Source: Sweltsa coloradensis
Taxonomy: Eukaryota; Arthropoda; Insecta; Plecoptera; Chloroperlidae
Reading direction: 5' to 3'
DNA length: 64,000 nt
Assembly: GCA_024449915.1 (NCBI GenBank)
Contig: JAMZAV010000638.1
Span: forward strand, 247,456-311,455
Below the pieces are notes generated by a model. That model had not been told where the DNA came from and did not search any database. It was given only the letters and a program-made list of their open reading frames with translations. Positions 12,101 through 27,100 of this stretch are shown in pieces. How positions within the stretch are numbered: position 1 is the stretch's first letter; every line of letters begins with the position of its first letter. Made by a program: the position numbers and the translations under genes.

Positions 12101-15100
12101 TGAATAAATAAATAAATAGTCCGGTTTAGAATTGAACATGGCCCCTTTGCGACAAGCAAGCTGATAATATTTTCATCACTCTAATGTATTATTTAATAAT
12201 TCATAGTTACGCATTTACCAGGCCTCATTCATACACTGACAAAAATCGTAATAGTGCGACTTTCGTGAGAAATATTTCTTTGTCTTTGGCTGATCCAAAA
12301 GACGTGAAATATTATAAGCTTAAACATTTCGAAAGTCTCCATAAAATGTAATCATTATCAAGTGGCCGAGCACCTGCTCAAATGTCTACATTACACCGAG
12401 TGAGGAACTAAACATTTTGACAAATCAAGAAGGCCACCGCCAATATGTAAACCCAAAGAAAGTCCATACTTTTGTTATGTCATTAATGTCAATCAATATT
12501 ATTATTTTCTGCAGAGCGCTCATCTTTTACAGTGAGATACCCTATTTCTCGATCTCTGTGTAGGGTGTTGTAATCTTTCTCAATAAAACGGCTGAGAGCA
12601 GTGAGTCGAGTGCGAAGTAAATGACTGACATGTTGTGCCTTAACAAAAGTAATATCTTTCAATTTCTTTCAGTTTATACATATTGGTGGTAGCTTTTTTG
12701 ATTTGATGTGGACCTAAGATGTGTTTTATAATACCCCCCAGCCGCATTTATACCCAGAAAATTATTTCTGGCTTCGCCATTGCATAAGGCTTTCTCATTG
12801 CCAATATTTTATAATATAGCCATTTACAACTACGCAGCAGCCATTTCTGAATATTCAAGCCTACCCCACCCGCTCACCGCTACCCTCATCAACATTACAC
12901 CCTTGCCGCCAATAACGTTGTAACGTTGAGTTTCGAAGCTTTTGTGAATAAAATTAAATAAGCCGCGAACTCTGATGACGAAGGTGATAAATAAAGAGGG
13001 TTTATCTTTCGTTGGTGGTCTTAACAACTTGCAAACAATTGTTCGTTGGACGCCCCGGCTCGCACCGTGGACTCATGAATAAAGCAGCGTCGCGACGCCG
13101 GGCGACGCGGCAATAGAACGAACGCCGGATAACGAGCTAGGTGTACTCGATCGGTTAGGAAGACAATGCTCTCGGGCCTGTCCATATATTTATGATAGCA
13201 AGAGTGCCAGATTTACATTAAGGTACATACATTGTAACTAAAACTCATAGTTACGATAATGTAAATTTTATTACATATTACGTACGTAGAATGTCCGCAA
13301 GCGAGTGCAAGAATCTCAGTAAAATATATTAGTGTGCTCTGTATTTTAGCAGGGATCTGGGGGGGAACCTTATTACTTCCTGTTGCCAAACTTTATGGTC
13401 CGTCATAAATAGCCAATTCCCTGATGCACAGTAAACCTGTGCATTTCCACACTGGGTAGGCAGTCGTGTCCTCGCTGAGAGAGACGATCGTATTTTTACG
13501 TTTGAAAGACGGAAAGAATGAAATTGTCTTTCGTTATATTGTACACAAAACATAAAATAAAGATAAAAAAGTAGCATACATGTCTTCGTCTTCCAACATT
13601 TATGACGTCAAGATATGACGTGCATACTTTATACTCCATAAAACATAACGTGGAAAGTGCATGGTGTCGATGTTAGCGGAAACTTTTTGTCGTTGTCATT
13701 ATCATAATATATGCTATGTTACAAAAATTATATAGTAAAAATGCGAATGACAGAGTTATTTTAAATTCATGGCACAAGTTGAAAGATTGAAAATTCATAA
13801 GCTAATTTAATTCATAGGTTAAGGGTTACTGTTTATTTCGCTTATGAGTTTATTTACTTCTTTAGGTAGATATACAATCTCAAGAATATGTGTAGTCCGA
13901 TTCTCATTTTGAAGTTATCATGATTTTTTTAGATATATTATATTTCAAGTGGAAGTATAACTGCCTCCTAGATGTTCGTCCGATGTTCGTCGTGGCCTCC
14001 TCGTTACCTGCCTGTCCACGCGCACAGTGTTAATTGTTGTCCAAAGCGCTAGTTACCGTCCCCAAGAGCTTTCCTTTTGTTTTGATGTTGTCATCACATT
14101 AAATGTCCATCTCCCATGTATTTTACTGTTGAATCCAACTAAATTGAATGTTTTAGATCGTATTTTGTATACGTACATCACTTATCAAGGTTTGCAGAAT
14201 AGTAAGATACAAATTTGTCTCGTTATATTATGCTGGTAATTAAACAAAGTAGATATTGATAACTTTGTTGTTTGATAATATATGGCAAGGGCTAATAGGC
14301 ATGTTATTTTTATCTATAGGGCCTATGCCTCCAATTCCTAATCATATTAAAAATCCATAGGCAATAGCCTCCTCGGGCCCTAGTCTTGACTAGGCCACGA
14401 GCTAAACAATATTACTTTCCACATGCTTTCCATCAAGCAGTGGCGCGTGATAAGGGGGAGTCTCATGGGGGTGGGGGCCTAGGTGGCACAATTTCCTTAT
14501 TTCCCTGTAGTTCATGCAAAGAAAGACCTACTTGTTTTAGATAATGGCATCCCGGTATCTTACAACTTCTTGCACGCACCATTGCCTATTATGAAGAAAA
14601 ATATAGCTCATCTCTGGCATGATGACATTTGAATCGTATGCAGATCGTATGTAAACAACGAAAACAAAGAAAGCTCTTGGGGACGGTAACTAGCGCTGTG
14701 GGAAAAAAGTGCAAATTGTCTTCAACAATCGAACTATGTTGCATGGACAGGCAGGGAACGAGGAGCCACGACGAACATCTAGGAGGCAGTGGGAAGTATA
14801 ATAAATTTGGCATTTAGTAAATGCCTGTTACAAAGCTGTTGTGTATTAATTTTGTTTCCAAATACTTGTTATCGAGTTAGAATAAATTATGACACCTCGT
14901 AGAACAATGCACCAACATGTGATTACGAGACTGAATGATGGTACATTGCAGTCACAATAAATATTAACTGGATTTTTGAATGGCCGTGACCTACTAAATA
15001 AGATTCATGCATCTATAAGTAAATTAAGAATTAAGAGTAGTAATAAGTTAGCAACGGTTTCCTATTATATCAAACCCATGGCGTGCATTTGAGGTTTTCT

Positions 15101-18100
15101 GAAATGGGGACTCCCCTATATAACAAACAAGGACAACACGACATCCTAGAGTCTACTCACCGTATTTGGCGGGAATTATATCGGGATCTTTTTCATCTGG
15201 AATATCTCTTGCAGGTAAAGTCTCAAGTTTCCCTCCTAGAGTGTTATTGTCCACATTGTGAGGTGCCGTGGTCTTGTCCACTCTCGGGGGCACCGGTGGG
15301 TGTCGCAACCGTGACCTTCTGACCTTGATCACGACCAGAAGCACCAGTGATAGTAGACTGAGCAGCGCTCCTACCACCATCCCCAGGATAGGGGATAGAC
15401 CAAGGTCGCCGTCAGACGCTGAAACAGGGAATACAATGACATCATATTAAGTAGCTCGCTAACAGGCAAATAAAGGTCTCCTTACACCATTTCCAGAATT
15501 ACTAAAATCACCTACAGATGCAGAAATTAGACCTGTATAGAATTAAATTCACAAGATTATTGTAGATTTCTAAACATAACTGAAGTGAATACATAGTTCA
15601 CTACTATTGCCCCTCCGTCCGTCTGGGCCAGTGGTAGATATATTGACCCAGAACATGGCTATGCTGAACGTTAAAGGCGAGAAAAGAGACAAAGCTCATC
15701 TCGCAAACATCAGTTAGCAAGTAGGTGAGTATAATGCTCCACGAAACTAGAGACGAGCTCTAGTAATCGTCGTCGGAGATCCCTCTCACTCTACCCGTAG
15801 ACTCCCCAACGACGACGACAATGATAATACGAACGATGACAAAGACGATGACGACCCCTGTTCGTGGCATGGTCTGACTAGCATGGGACTTTCTCCCCCA
15901 CCCTACGTTATTGTGGTGACTAATGATCTAACGGTTGGTGCGCCCTTACACCAAAGGAAGAAATGTCTTAAGCCATGTGATTTTAAAGTGACCATTATAA
16001 TGGTTAATATTTTGCACCTAAGTACGTTTATTCTTTTTCCTAAAATAATATTGTTACCGTTGGTTAAATACTCACTCTTTAATTTTTTTTATAGTTATGC
16101 CATCGTTTTACACGCTAATGAAGTTTAAAAAATGCCTTGCTTCGAATATCGTGCTACATGTTATAGATTATTTTGAAGCAAAATTGCTCTCTGCCGCATT
16201 GAATAAACTAACCACTGCAGTTGAAATTTTTCACAATAGCGTAACAAATAACATTGCAACGAATAAAACAAATAAACTTGTCTAATGCAGACCTGTTCTC
16301 ATTTAATTTATATGTACTTTATCCTGGAAGCTAGTCGCCGTTCAAGTGCCTCGATACTAGATACTAATCGATACGGCACCATTTGCCATGAACCAACTGA
16401 AGTGGTGTCCGCCTCATGCCCGCCATCCATTTCCAGCTAGTAGGTGGATGGCCTATCTGAGACGAGACCAGATAAACTAATGGCCTGTGAACCTCAAACC
16501 TAGTTTTAAGAGACCAGAACAATGTGGCAGTCGATACTAGCCGAGCTAACGACACCCAATCAGAGCCGCGTTCGATTCAAACTTGTCAATTATCTGGGTT
16601 CGTCTTCTACGTTCCCTGATTAAATTCGATGCAATGTGGTTGGTTGTTTGGGGAAGACAAAGCAAATCTACTTCTGCTGTTCGAATTTATTACGTAATTT
16701 ATCATTCGTTGGAATATTTTAACGAAATAAAAATAGAAAATAGTATGTTAAATAAATAGGAGACGAGCTTTAACGCTCTAGCGCGTAGAATATCTTGAGG
16801 ATGAATCTATTCTATATATCGAATAAACTTTCATATAGATCTGGGTCAATGACATTCCAATTTCATCAACTCACCTTGATGACTTCAAGCTGAATGGCAT
16901 TTCTAGTCATTTTCCTTTTATTATTTGAAAAACGTAGAGAATTTAAACCGGTTTAAGTTCATAAGCCGCGCGCACCTAGAAAACCGGTTTTCCACGCTAC
17001 AAGTTAGTTAGGACATCTATAAACTGACCTCGTTCAACTAGGCATTGTACGGAACGGGCCCTCTTGGAACAGGTTTTCTTTGGTTGTGGGTTGGGTTCAG
17101 GTGGAGGTAATAAACTGCTTCGGGTTTACGTGTCGGTACGGCTGTTTTAATATTGCATGTAAAAATGGATATTGAATTTTACAGGTGAAGAATCTGACAT
17201 TGATTTTCTACCAATTCGTTTTCTACTGTCTGGATTTTTATGGAAAGGCATTTTGTTTACAAGCTATAAAAAAAAAAATCTGGACCGGCTCCACCACCAA
17301 TGGTGTACGTAAATCCTGGACCGGCACCTCCACCATCCCCCCAAAAATATTTATTTGCAACCCGATAATCAAGAAGTTTTCACGACTAGAGTCGGCCTCC
17401 ACATACCCAACCGACCCAAAATTTCGGGTACCCGCACACCACTATTGATGGGACATAACATGTATACTCATGTCGCTTTAGTTCGGTACTCACGTATTAT
17501 TTGTTAAATACCAGGTCTTTTATTTAATGTTGTATACATAGAACACTGAAGTCGGTCACAGAACAATCTCGATGTTCAGAGATGTGCACAACTTATATCA
17601 TCACAGACATCCCCACTGTTGAGTCGGCGCTCAAATTCCAAGAAAATCCAAGCATCGTTGACATCACTAAGAAACAGGCCAAGAAGGAGATGCTAGGGAG
17701 AATTATTTGGCGCCGGTATGGGTGTCAGTGCATGATGAAGTTAGTATTACGGCACATTACTCAATTCGATGTCAGCACCAAATCACGTATAGCTACTTTA
17801 CTTTCCATGCGTAGGTTTACTAGTTTCTTACCTGTCCTCTTTTCGGCATCCCTGAACGTAACTTCCTCAAGTACGATCCCAGCGCTTCGTCCCTTGTAAT
17901 TAACAGCGAATACAGCTATTCGAAACGTGACGTCACGCTCAAGGTTAGCCAAGAAGAAAGTGGGCGTGTCGGCGCTCGTCATATTGTACCGAGGAGCTCC
18001 GGAGTCAGTCGAGTACAGCTCGAGCAAGAAGTGCTGAGGTAGGCCGCCGTCGAAACCCGCTTGACAGCTGACTTCTACTGAGCTGCTTGTCTGATTGGAC

Positions 18101-21100
18101 AGAGTACAGTTCCGCACCGGGTACGGCTTCCCTGCAACCAACGGAAACGAACACACTGAGAGGAAATTGAGTCCTGTGTCGTGACTTTCTTGTTTGTCGT
18201 TCGAGGGAACGTATTTTCATTCCGTGGGAATCGCACATATTATAGAAAGAAAAGAAGACTATTTTGACAAGGGATAAAATTGCTTTCATCCAGTTGTATG
18301 AAATTTTATCAAATCATGAGACCGGTCGCAAAACAATGGCTGAATGAATTTGCTTTTATGAACGTGCACTGAGTACGTTACTCAGTGCCCAGGAAACTTG
18401 TGTGGAATAAATCCATAATTTTTACAAGACTAGATTGTGTAGTGGGTTTATTTTTGAATTGCATTCAATAAAAATTGCTGTTGGCTATATTGCGAGTGAG
18501 GTTATTTACAGATTGTAATTCGAAATAACTAAATTGAACTCACTCTAGAAATTAAAAACAACAACGTAGTAGCCTGCGTTTGGAAGGACCTATTTGATTT
18601 TGATGTGTTGATCATAGAAAAAGTTAAAGTTAAACGTGGTTACGTGATTAGTCAATTTTAACAGCCTGTGCATAATTAATAGCAACTTAAATTTTTTTGT
18701 AGATTTTTACAATATCAACAGTTAAAACATATCAACTTGACAAAACGATAACACAATTATCACACATCGCAGTTGTCACATCAACGACACCGAGACTACT
18801 CTTTTTAGTAACAAAAGCTCGGATTTCTTTTGTTTATTGGATGAGCGTAGCGAGCGAAGCGAAGATTCCATTTCACTACACTGGAGAAAAAAATCCGGAA
18901 TGTTTTTTTTTTTTTTTTTTTTTTTTTTTCTGTATTTTTGTCTGTTTGTTTACACGATTCCGGCTAAACCGATAATCCGATTGCGATGAAATTTTATGGA
19001 GACCTTCGAAATCTCTGAACTTAGAACTGCCAAGTTTTTGAGCGCAATCGGAAAAATTTTTCTCATGAAAATCGCAATTTTACGATTTTTTTCGATTTTT
19101 TAAAAATTTCTTCGACTTATAACACCTACATGCTTTATTCGATTTTAATTATTTTTGCACAGAACCTTTATTTTATGAATTAAGATACTCGTGTGAAATT
19201 TGAGCGCAATTGAAAAAATATTTATCATAAAAATCGAAATTTTACAGGTTTTTTCTTTTTTTAAACAATTCTTTGACTTATAACACCTACATGTTTTATC
19301 CGATTGTAATGATTTTTCACAGAACCCTTATTTTATGAATTAATAGATAAGTGTTAAATTTGAGCGCAATCGAGAAGTTATTTCTTATAAAAATCGCAAT
19401 TTTACGCTTTTTTTCTTTTTTTAACAATTTCAATTAATTTTTAAAAAATTAAAAAATTAAAGTTAATTTTTAATTTAATTTAATTTAATTTGAAAAATTT
19501 CAATTATGTAATGATTTTGCCACAGAACAACAAAAAATTCGCATAACACATGGCTGCTCAATGCACCAATTACGCTCATCCAACAACGCGGCGGGACTTA
19601 AGCGTTTTCCTAGTGTTTAATTGTGTTTTCTCGCTATCTAGCGGTCAAACGTCTACTCCGATTTTCGGAATATTCGAAATCTGCAAACTTAGGCCGGATT
19701 TTCTTTTTTAAGTGCATTAAAAAATCACAGGTATCATGTTTTATTTTAATGTTTAAATTAAACTCTTAAACTTTAAATTTAACCTCGGACAAGAAATTTG
19801 TGTACGTTTGAGTCAAATTACTAAAAATATCAATGCAATAGCAAATAATGTAAATACCACAGCAAGTAAGTCTTCATATAATCAAATACAAATGGTGCTT
19901 ATTTTCTGCAGTAGGCTTCTTCACAATCGATATATTAACAAATTTGAAAAATAAACCTTAAAAGTTAAAACGTAATTAATATTTAGAAATAATGCGAAAT
20001 TTAACAATATAAACTATTGTTATTGTCATAAAACCCAAACTTACTTCACAATAGATTATTATTAAAAATTTGGATGATTGACTACTATGAAAGTTTGCAT
20101 ACAATATAAAACTATGCATGATGGCAAGATATGAAATGAATACATAAGTATAGCTAAAAAGGTGGATAATATAGACTATACTATATCTACCTCGTTGAGT
20201 ACAGCTTATTCTCAATTGTGGGTGTTCGTATTGTTTTAACTACGTTCCTGTCATTTATATTTTTTGTTGGATAATGTATCATCATTTACTCTGGAACAAT
20301 GTTTAATATAGACAATATTGGAAGTTATTTTATTTATTATTGTTCATGATTCATTTATTGCCCCTGCATTATTTTATCATTATCATTTTTAAAAGATTGA
20401 ATTACGATCACAACACTATGTACCATAGGCCTACACGTGTTTACCAACAATGCAAACAAATAAAGCCCAATCATAATATGAGACTTCAATAGTCAATCTT
20501 ATTATAATATCTAGCTATTTAAAATATTTCATAACAAAATAATTTAAATTATGACAAAACTTTAAATAGAAAATAATCTGCAAACCAGCATTGAGAAAGT
20601 TATGGAAAAACTTTCCGTATCTGCTTCTTTTATTTCTAACTTTTCTAAAATAAATTCTCTTGCCCCTTATTTCAATTCGATAATTGTGTTTTTTCAACAA
20701 CTCCTAAGAAAACATCATTTTTTGTAGCTAACTATAAGTTTTACTTTTTCTATACATGTACCCAGATCTTGCCTTAAATTTAGACAGCAAAATGGATTTT
20801 GATTGCAGGATCATACGACAACATATTGAACAATCGATACAACGAAGAAGACTTATTGTCACTATAGCAGAATGCAGCATATTCCGATTAAATTATCAAT
20901 TTGAATTCACAATCACCCTCGAAGTTACCGACCTATCAGTCTTCTGAACATCCTGGGAAAAGTCTACGAGAAAGTGGTGCTGGCCAGGCTCAACAGGCAC
21001 ATTGAAGCCAACAATATTATTCCGGAGGTTCAATACGGCTTAACCAAAACGTCTCGACCGTGCACCAGCTCCTTCGCCTGACCACTGGTATTGAGAGAGG

Positions 21101-24100
21101 ATTCACCATTGGCAGATCCACTGCAGTAGTGTACCTGGACGTCGCGAGAGCGTTTGACACTGTATGGCATGCTGGACTAGTGGAAAAGCTAGCTAAGTTC
21201 AACTTTCCTGAGTACCTGCAACACTTAATCTACTCTTTTCTTAATGAACGCACTTTCTCGGTCTCCTGGCTGGGCGAAAACTCTTCTAAACGCACCATTA
21301 AAGCTGGGGTTCCACAGGGATCAGTGTTGAGCCCTACCCTCTTTAACGTGTTCACTTCGGACTTGCCACCTATGCCGCCTGGAGTAGAAATACACCTTTT
21401 TGCTGACGACGACGCTCTATCAGCAAGGTCCAGCTCGCCTAGCTTGGCTGTTGCGAAAGTCCAAGAGGACTTAAATCTTATGGCAAAATACTACGCACAT
21501 TGGCGCTTATCCTTAAATGTACTAAAAACGACTGCCACCTTCTTTACCAGGAGGAGAAACCAGTTTCCCCCACTTCTGGTCCTCTCAGGAAAGACCATCC
21601 CTTGGTCACCGACAAGCCGCTACCTGGGAGCGACTATGGATTCGAGACTCTCGTGGAAGATGCACATAGCAGATACTTACAAGAAGGTGACCCGAAAAGT
21701 GGCGGCACTTCGCCCGCTCCTAATCTCACCTCATATCTCATTAAATGATAGGCTAACCATCTATCGTCAAGTCGTACGCCCGACTATCGACTACGCATGT
21801 CCTGTGTGGGCAGACGTTGCACCTTCCAATCTAAACCAACTCCAAGTTCTACAAAATCGTGTTTTGAGAATGACGGCGTTTGCTCCCAGAGAAACGCCCA
21901 TACACCTTCTGCATAAAGACCTCGGTATGGAAATGCTAGACACTCACTTACGGCACCGTTCACTAATATTTTATGAATCACTTCCAGACGTCACCAACCG
22001 AACTATACAAAATCTGCTGGAGCACATTCCGAACCCCTACCTTCGATTTCACTGAGCCGTACGCCCCACAAGTCAAACGCCACGTCTGCCACTTCGCCAC
22101 CCGTGAAGCGCCCAAATATATTTTCAAGACGGCGAGACTTCTCTCCACCACCACCTCCAAAGAAGAGACGGGTCCAGGGGAACCAACTCGCCTCATAATT
22201 AGGGACCAAGATAGGATAAATGCCTCGCGCAGTGCTCCGACCCCAATCCCCTGGCTTTTAATTTCAATCATCAGTGTTAGAATAAAATATAATCTTTGTG
22301 TCTTCCCACCCCTAAATACTAAACACTTCCGGCGACAAAGACCAGCTCCCTAACTAAACCCCTATCTTATCAATCTGCCTATAACTAGGCAATACGAGTG
22401 TTCCCCAAAATGTGTACCTCCAAGAGTCACCCTTTATGAGCTAACGCTCGGTATGGGTATAGCCTCGCATGGGAAATGTTACCCAATGCGATGAAGACTA
22501 CTTCTCTCACAATCACGAATTAAAATGTAAGTAAGTACCAAGGAAGACGATTTTACAGATAACTATTATTTTGTAACGAAACTTTTACATTCTCTGAAAG
22601 ACTTGGCTAATTTATTATTATTATTCTAATTGTTTTCGTTTAACATTTTTATTTCAACAAATCCAATTATAAGAAGCTTATATTTACTTTGCTTGTAAGT
22701 TTCTGCGAAATTTAAAGTTCTAAATAATTATCTCCTACTTTATGCTTAAAGGGGCTATTAACCCCAAAAAAATATTTTTTACCATATAACCTATAGCATA
22801 TTACTACACTAAAATGATCGTTTAAAAAATTATATCTTGTAACTGTGATTTTATATGAATTTGTCAATATTTTTAATCCAGAAAATAGCGAAAATTTGCG
22901 TTTTGGGAAATTTCTTAAATAGGCTTTAACCTGCATCTTTTTTGTTCCCCATAGATTCCAGAGCATCATACCAATCTAAAATTGCGCTTTGTTCCATCGT
23001 GTCTTGAAACTGGGCACAAATATACTCTCAAAAACGCAACAATATGCATTCCAAAATCACCCCCTTACTTGGTAATCTGCATATTTTGACTGAACCACTT
23101 GCCCAAATTACAAAACAAAATATAGAGGATTTACAGAAAAGGCTGTAGAGTGCGTCAATGAAGGCCAATATTTTTTTTTTTTGATCAAAATCCTCCAAGG
23201 TCACGAGGCATAAAGATCGTCCCCATGTTATTTCTCATGGGAGATTTTTTCCGATGGGACCTAGCTCGAAAAATACCAAGTTTGACAATTTTTTGGGGGT
23301 CAATGGTGGATCCAATATTTTTTTGTTAATTTCTAAATTCATAACAAGCTAGCCTGAATGAAATATATTTTTTGAGTTTAGCGGTTGAATACCCCTTTAA
23401 ATATTTTGTGTGTACGTTCAATACTAACACAGTCAAATATTTTTGTTTTCTCTTTTTGTTTTCAGTATTAATAGATAATAGATAATAGGCATGTTAGTCG
23501 CACTAGGTATATAAGTACGTGCTTAGCTAATTGAGAGTAAATGCTAAATAAGGGAACTCCCTACAGTACACCATTCTTTAAAGCTCCCGTCCTAAGTTTC
23601 AGGCTTAGTTTTTAATTGTAATGAGTACTTTGTATTTGATAAAGGCTTCTAACAACAAAAAAGATAAACCCATTATTCACCTAACCGTTTAAATTTGTTA
23701 GTAGTTTCATAGTTTGTACATACAGAGACTATATCCCAATTCAATTCTCACTGTATTTATAATTGTAACTTTAACAAACTGAAAGTGATATCTTATAAAA
23801 GCTACATCCCCGTCATTCATAACCTATCGTATAGATTATGTTTTAAACCTACTGGGCAGCAGCAAAGCCAACGTGGATCAAAGGGATGAAGATTACGCAT
23901 TCTGACATCGGAAATGTCATTGTTGGTTGTTGACGTCAAATAAGATAAACACGAATGATGAGAGACCCATTTTCACTTACTTGATAATATGTGTTGAACG
24001 TGACGAAATTTCATACTGTAAATCACGGTATTGTAACCATATCAAGATCCACCATATAAATAATACATGAAACATGAAACACAAAACGGTAAAAACAAAT

Positions 24101-27100
24101 ATCAAAAAGAATTTTATTTCATAGTAGGATTAAAAATCTGCATAGAATGAGACATGCTCTGAGATCAAATTGGTTTGTATAAATAAAAGTCAACAACCGG
24201 TGACATAAATTAAAATATGAGATGGATAAAATAAAACGATATTGATTGCGTGGGACTAAAATATATTTGATGTTGACATACATGACATACAACTATGCAT
24301 CCCCCAAGCCAGCTAATGCCTACGACACAAATAAAAATTTATAAGAAATTGTTTTGAGAAATTATGTAAAATCGGAATGTAAGGACACATTTTTTAAACT
24401 ACGAATATGACTGGAAGACTAACCTAAGACATACTCATATGAAAATCAACCCAGAAAATACAATTAACTCAGCAGGGTATCGAACCCTGGTCTCTCGATT
24501 TCTGGTCGTAAGATTTACTCAAGACGGCCAACTATATAACTTCATGCTAAATAAATGAGTAAATAAATTTGATAAATAAGACAAAACTTATTTCACTTTA
24601 CCTGCGGCGACGACTTGGAAGACGCATGGCGTGACCTGGAAGCCGATGTCGTTCTCCGCCCAGCAAGACAGAGTGCCATAGTCCAGCTCGGAGACGGGCG
24701 TGTACCGGAGGATGGACGTCGTCCCGTTGGAGGTGGCGGCGAACCGTTCAGACGCCACCTCCAACGTCTCCCCCGAGTTGTTAAACTTCCACTTGAAGCT
24801 TCGCGCGGGCGGATCCGTGTCCACATGGCACGCTATGTCTAGACTCTCGGCACGCGACGCTCCTACCACTAGGATGCGCTCCTGGCGGCAGGTGGGCGAG
24901 TCTAGAACACACGGGTGCATGGTCAACTCAAACTGAACCCATAAATTTAAAAAAAAAGTGCAACAAAAGTAGATATGCCTGTCTGTTCCGGTCTGTTTCT
25001 TGTTGCATGCTATGGTCTATTAAAAGTTTAAACTCTAGCTAGGTTGCTAGCAAAGATTACGTTTAGTCTGTATCAATTTCAAGGAAAGTAAGCATGGGGC
25101 TCTAAAAAACTATTGTCTGGCCCACTACTTTAAACGTTAGAACTTTCCATTTTATCTCTATTTCGATTCCATTCGTTTAAACTTGTAGTCGGTACCGAAA
25201 AGCGAATTTAAAATGAACGCCTGCTTTGTCCGATCGGTAAGAGGAGCCTATATGCTTGAACTGGCCGTCTCTCCTCAGTGGGCTAAGTAAAGGGCTCTAT
25301 CACTCGGAGAATTTTAGTGACAAGCTGAATGTACTTTACATTGTGGACAGTGTTGTTTAAAAATGATCAATCTGATTAGTGTTAAGCAGTAGGGCCTACT
25401 TACACGAAGGACTCGAAACGATCTATGTATTCGCTAGTGAAAGCACATCGCAGATTGCGTTATTGCTGTGTTTTAGTGCCAGGGCGTAGTGTCACGTAGG
25501 TGCGGATATATACGCGTAAACCACGGGGCAACGGGATTGTGATTCATAATGCATGGGTTTCGAGAGTTCGCACAGCATCGTTCTGCCGCTAGATTTCTTA
25601 ATCATACGCGCCGTGAAAGTTGTGACAGTTTATGTAGGACGAGAGGAAAGACTGCTTTTATATATTTAAGGGGTACTCAACTACTAAAGAAATATACATC
25701 AAACGAGCAAATTGGTAATGATTTTACCAAATAAAATAATTTATATTGGATTTACCATTACCCATGGAAAAATGTTTGAACTTAGTCAATTTCTAAGCAA
25801 GGTCCCATCGGCAACATTGCAGCGATCTTTATTCCCCGGGAACTTGAGATGATTTTGGTCAGAAAATATACTGCCATTATTGACGTTTTCGTATTAGCCT
25901 ATAATGTTTTCTGTATAAAACACAAAATTTTGTTTTTGTAATTTGGGCAATCGATTCAGTTTAAAATATGGTTATAACTAAGAAGGGGTTTTGCATGGGG
26001 CGCAAAGTATGTGTTTGTATATTTGTGTACAGTTTCAAGACATAATCTTTTAAAGAGCCATTGTATATTGGTTTTGCCCTCTAAAGTACATAATATGTGT
26101 ATAAAAACGGGTTTAAGAAATTCACCAAAACGTAAACTTTTAGAAATTTTAGGATAAAAAAAATGTTACCCAATTATACGATTTGTTTGTTAAAATGATC
26201 ATGTAAGTTTAGTATTGTACTATAGGACATACAGTTTTGGTGTCCCTGTAACAGTGAGATTAAATTACACCGAGAGAAGTAGGTCGTGCAAGCCTCCGAT
26301 AATCCTGACTAAATCTCTCCCCCCCCCACATCGTCCCAAATGTTTTACTCGAGGAGAAGGCGCTGACAGAGGTACCTCGTGCGATATTCTGATTCAGTCT
26401 ATCGCTAAACGAAACCCGCCATCGGCAATCGTGCCTGATAAATTTTGTAAACATTTTCATCAGCTAATTAATGATTTGAGGGAATTAACCCTTTTAAAAT
26501 AGTATCTACATAACCCCCTTAAACAAATCTCCTTACACCATACGCCTAGTTAGTTACATGCAGTGCTACAGTTTTTCCATACACATTTTACAACGAAAAA
26601 TGTACGAACTTAGTAAGCGAATCAATATTGCATTCAGACATTATTATACCGTGCAATTCAGAAATGATGATATATTGATGTTATGGTATGTACCCAAACC
26701 TCGAGATTTGAGTATCCACATTTTTAGCACATTTGTACACACTTTTGTAATGTTACGACGTTTGAGTATACATAATCAAAAAATAGAAAAGCAATAAATC
26801 ACAGTTTTCAAAATCTATTTTCTAGAATTTGATAATATACGCATCAAACCATCCTGGCCTAAAACAGTCACTCCTTTTTATTATGCAAACTGCTTTCAAA
26901 CTAAAGGTAAGTGACAAAAATTAAATTAATAAAAACATCTACGTTTATAAAGTTTGACTGCATCATGTAGGAAGTAAATAGCCTATGTCAAAACATAATT
27001 ATTTTTTCGTTGTCCTTATGTTTTCTTAAATGTTTTCATTGTTCCCATACATCTGTATCTCAATCAATAAAATTAATAAGTTTTCTTTCAAATATTGATA

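Larger units (their letters stand above)
11765..15160. other. Intron between tail exons (3.4 kb)
   Basis: Holds the partial exon copy (11806-11920), an (AAAT)n-tailed LINE-like remnant (12078-12119) and a CpG-rich islet at about 13040-13140. The remainder is AT-rich. A roughly 25 bp stretch around CCAAGAGCTTTCCTTTTGTTTT (14060) recurs inverted near 14670 (AAGAAAGCTCTTGG), along with ATGTTCGTCGTGGC-type flanks at 13983 and 14770, suggesting another eroded foldback element of about 0.8 kb. No gene recognised. Confidence 0.6.
18132..24601. other. Intron between last Ig and FN3 exons (6.5 kb)
   Basis: Filled with mobile elements: a Helitron-like copy (18837-19614), a degraded LINE (about 20905-22530), a TTAA-flanked MITE (22750-23396) and a tRNA-like fragment (24463-24536). 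Remaining parts are AT-rich with no recognised gene. Confidence 0.75.

Noticed and set aside
18837..19614. Classical TIR transposon interpretation of subfamily A
   Set aside because: The inverted repeat is terminal only at the 5' side; at the 3' side it is followed by a further 30-40 bp with a hairpin, and no target duplication is seen.
21500..22353. Additional small open frames around the reverse transcriptase
   Set aside because: They are overlapping frames of the LINE or its 3' region with no separate homology that I can see.
24593..24936. Arginine-rich open frames overlapping the Ig exon in other frames and strand
   Set aside because: Shadows of the GC-rich Ig exon, whose own frame has the conserved cysteines and tryptophan and correct splice phases.
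26479..26497. TTAACCC...TTAA at 26485-26497 as the right end of the second piggyBac-like MITE
   Set aside because: Block-by-block comparison with copy 1 places the end of homology at about 26247; the later TTAA is coincidental.
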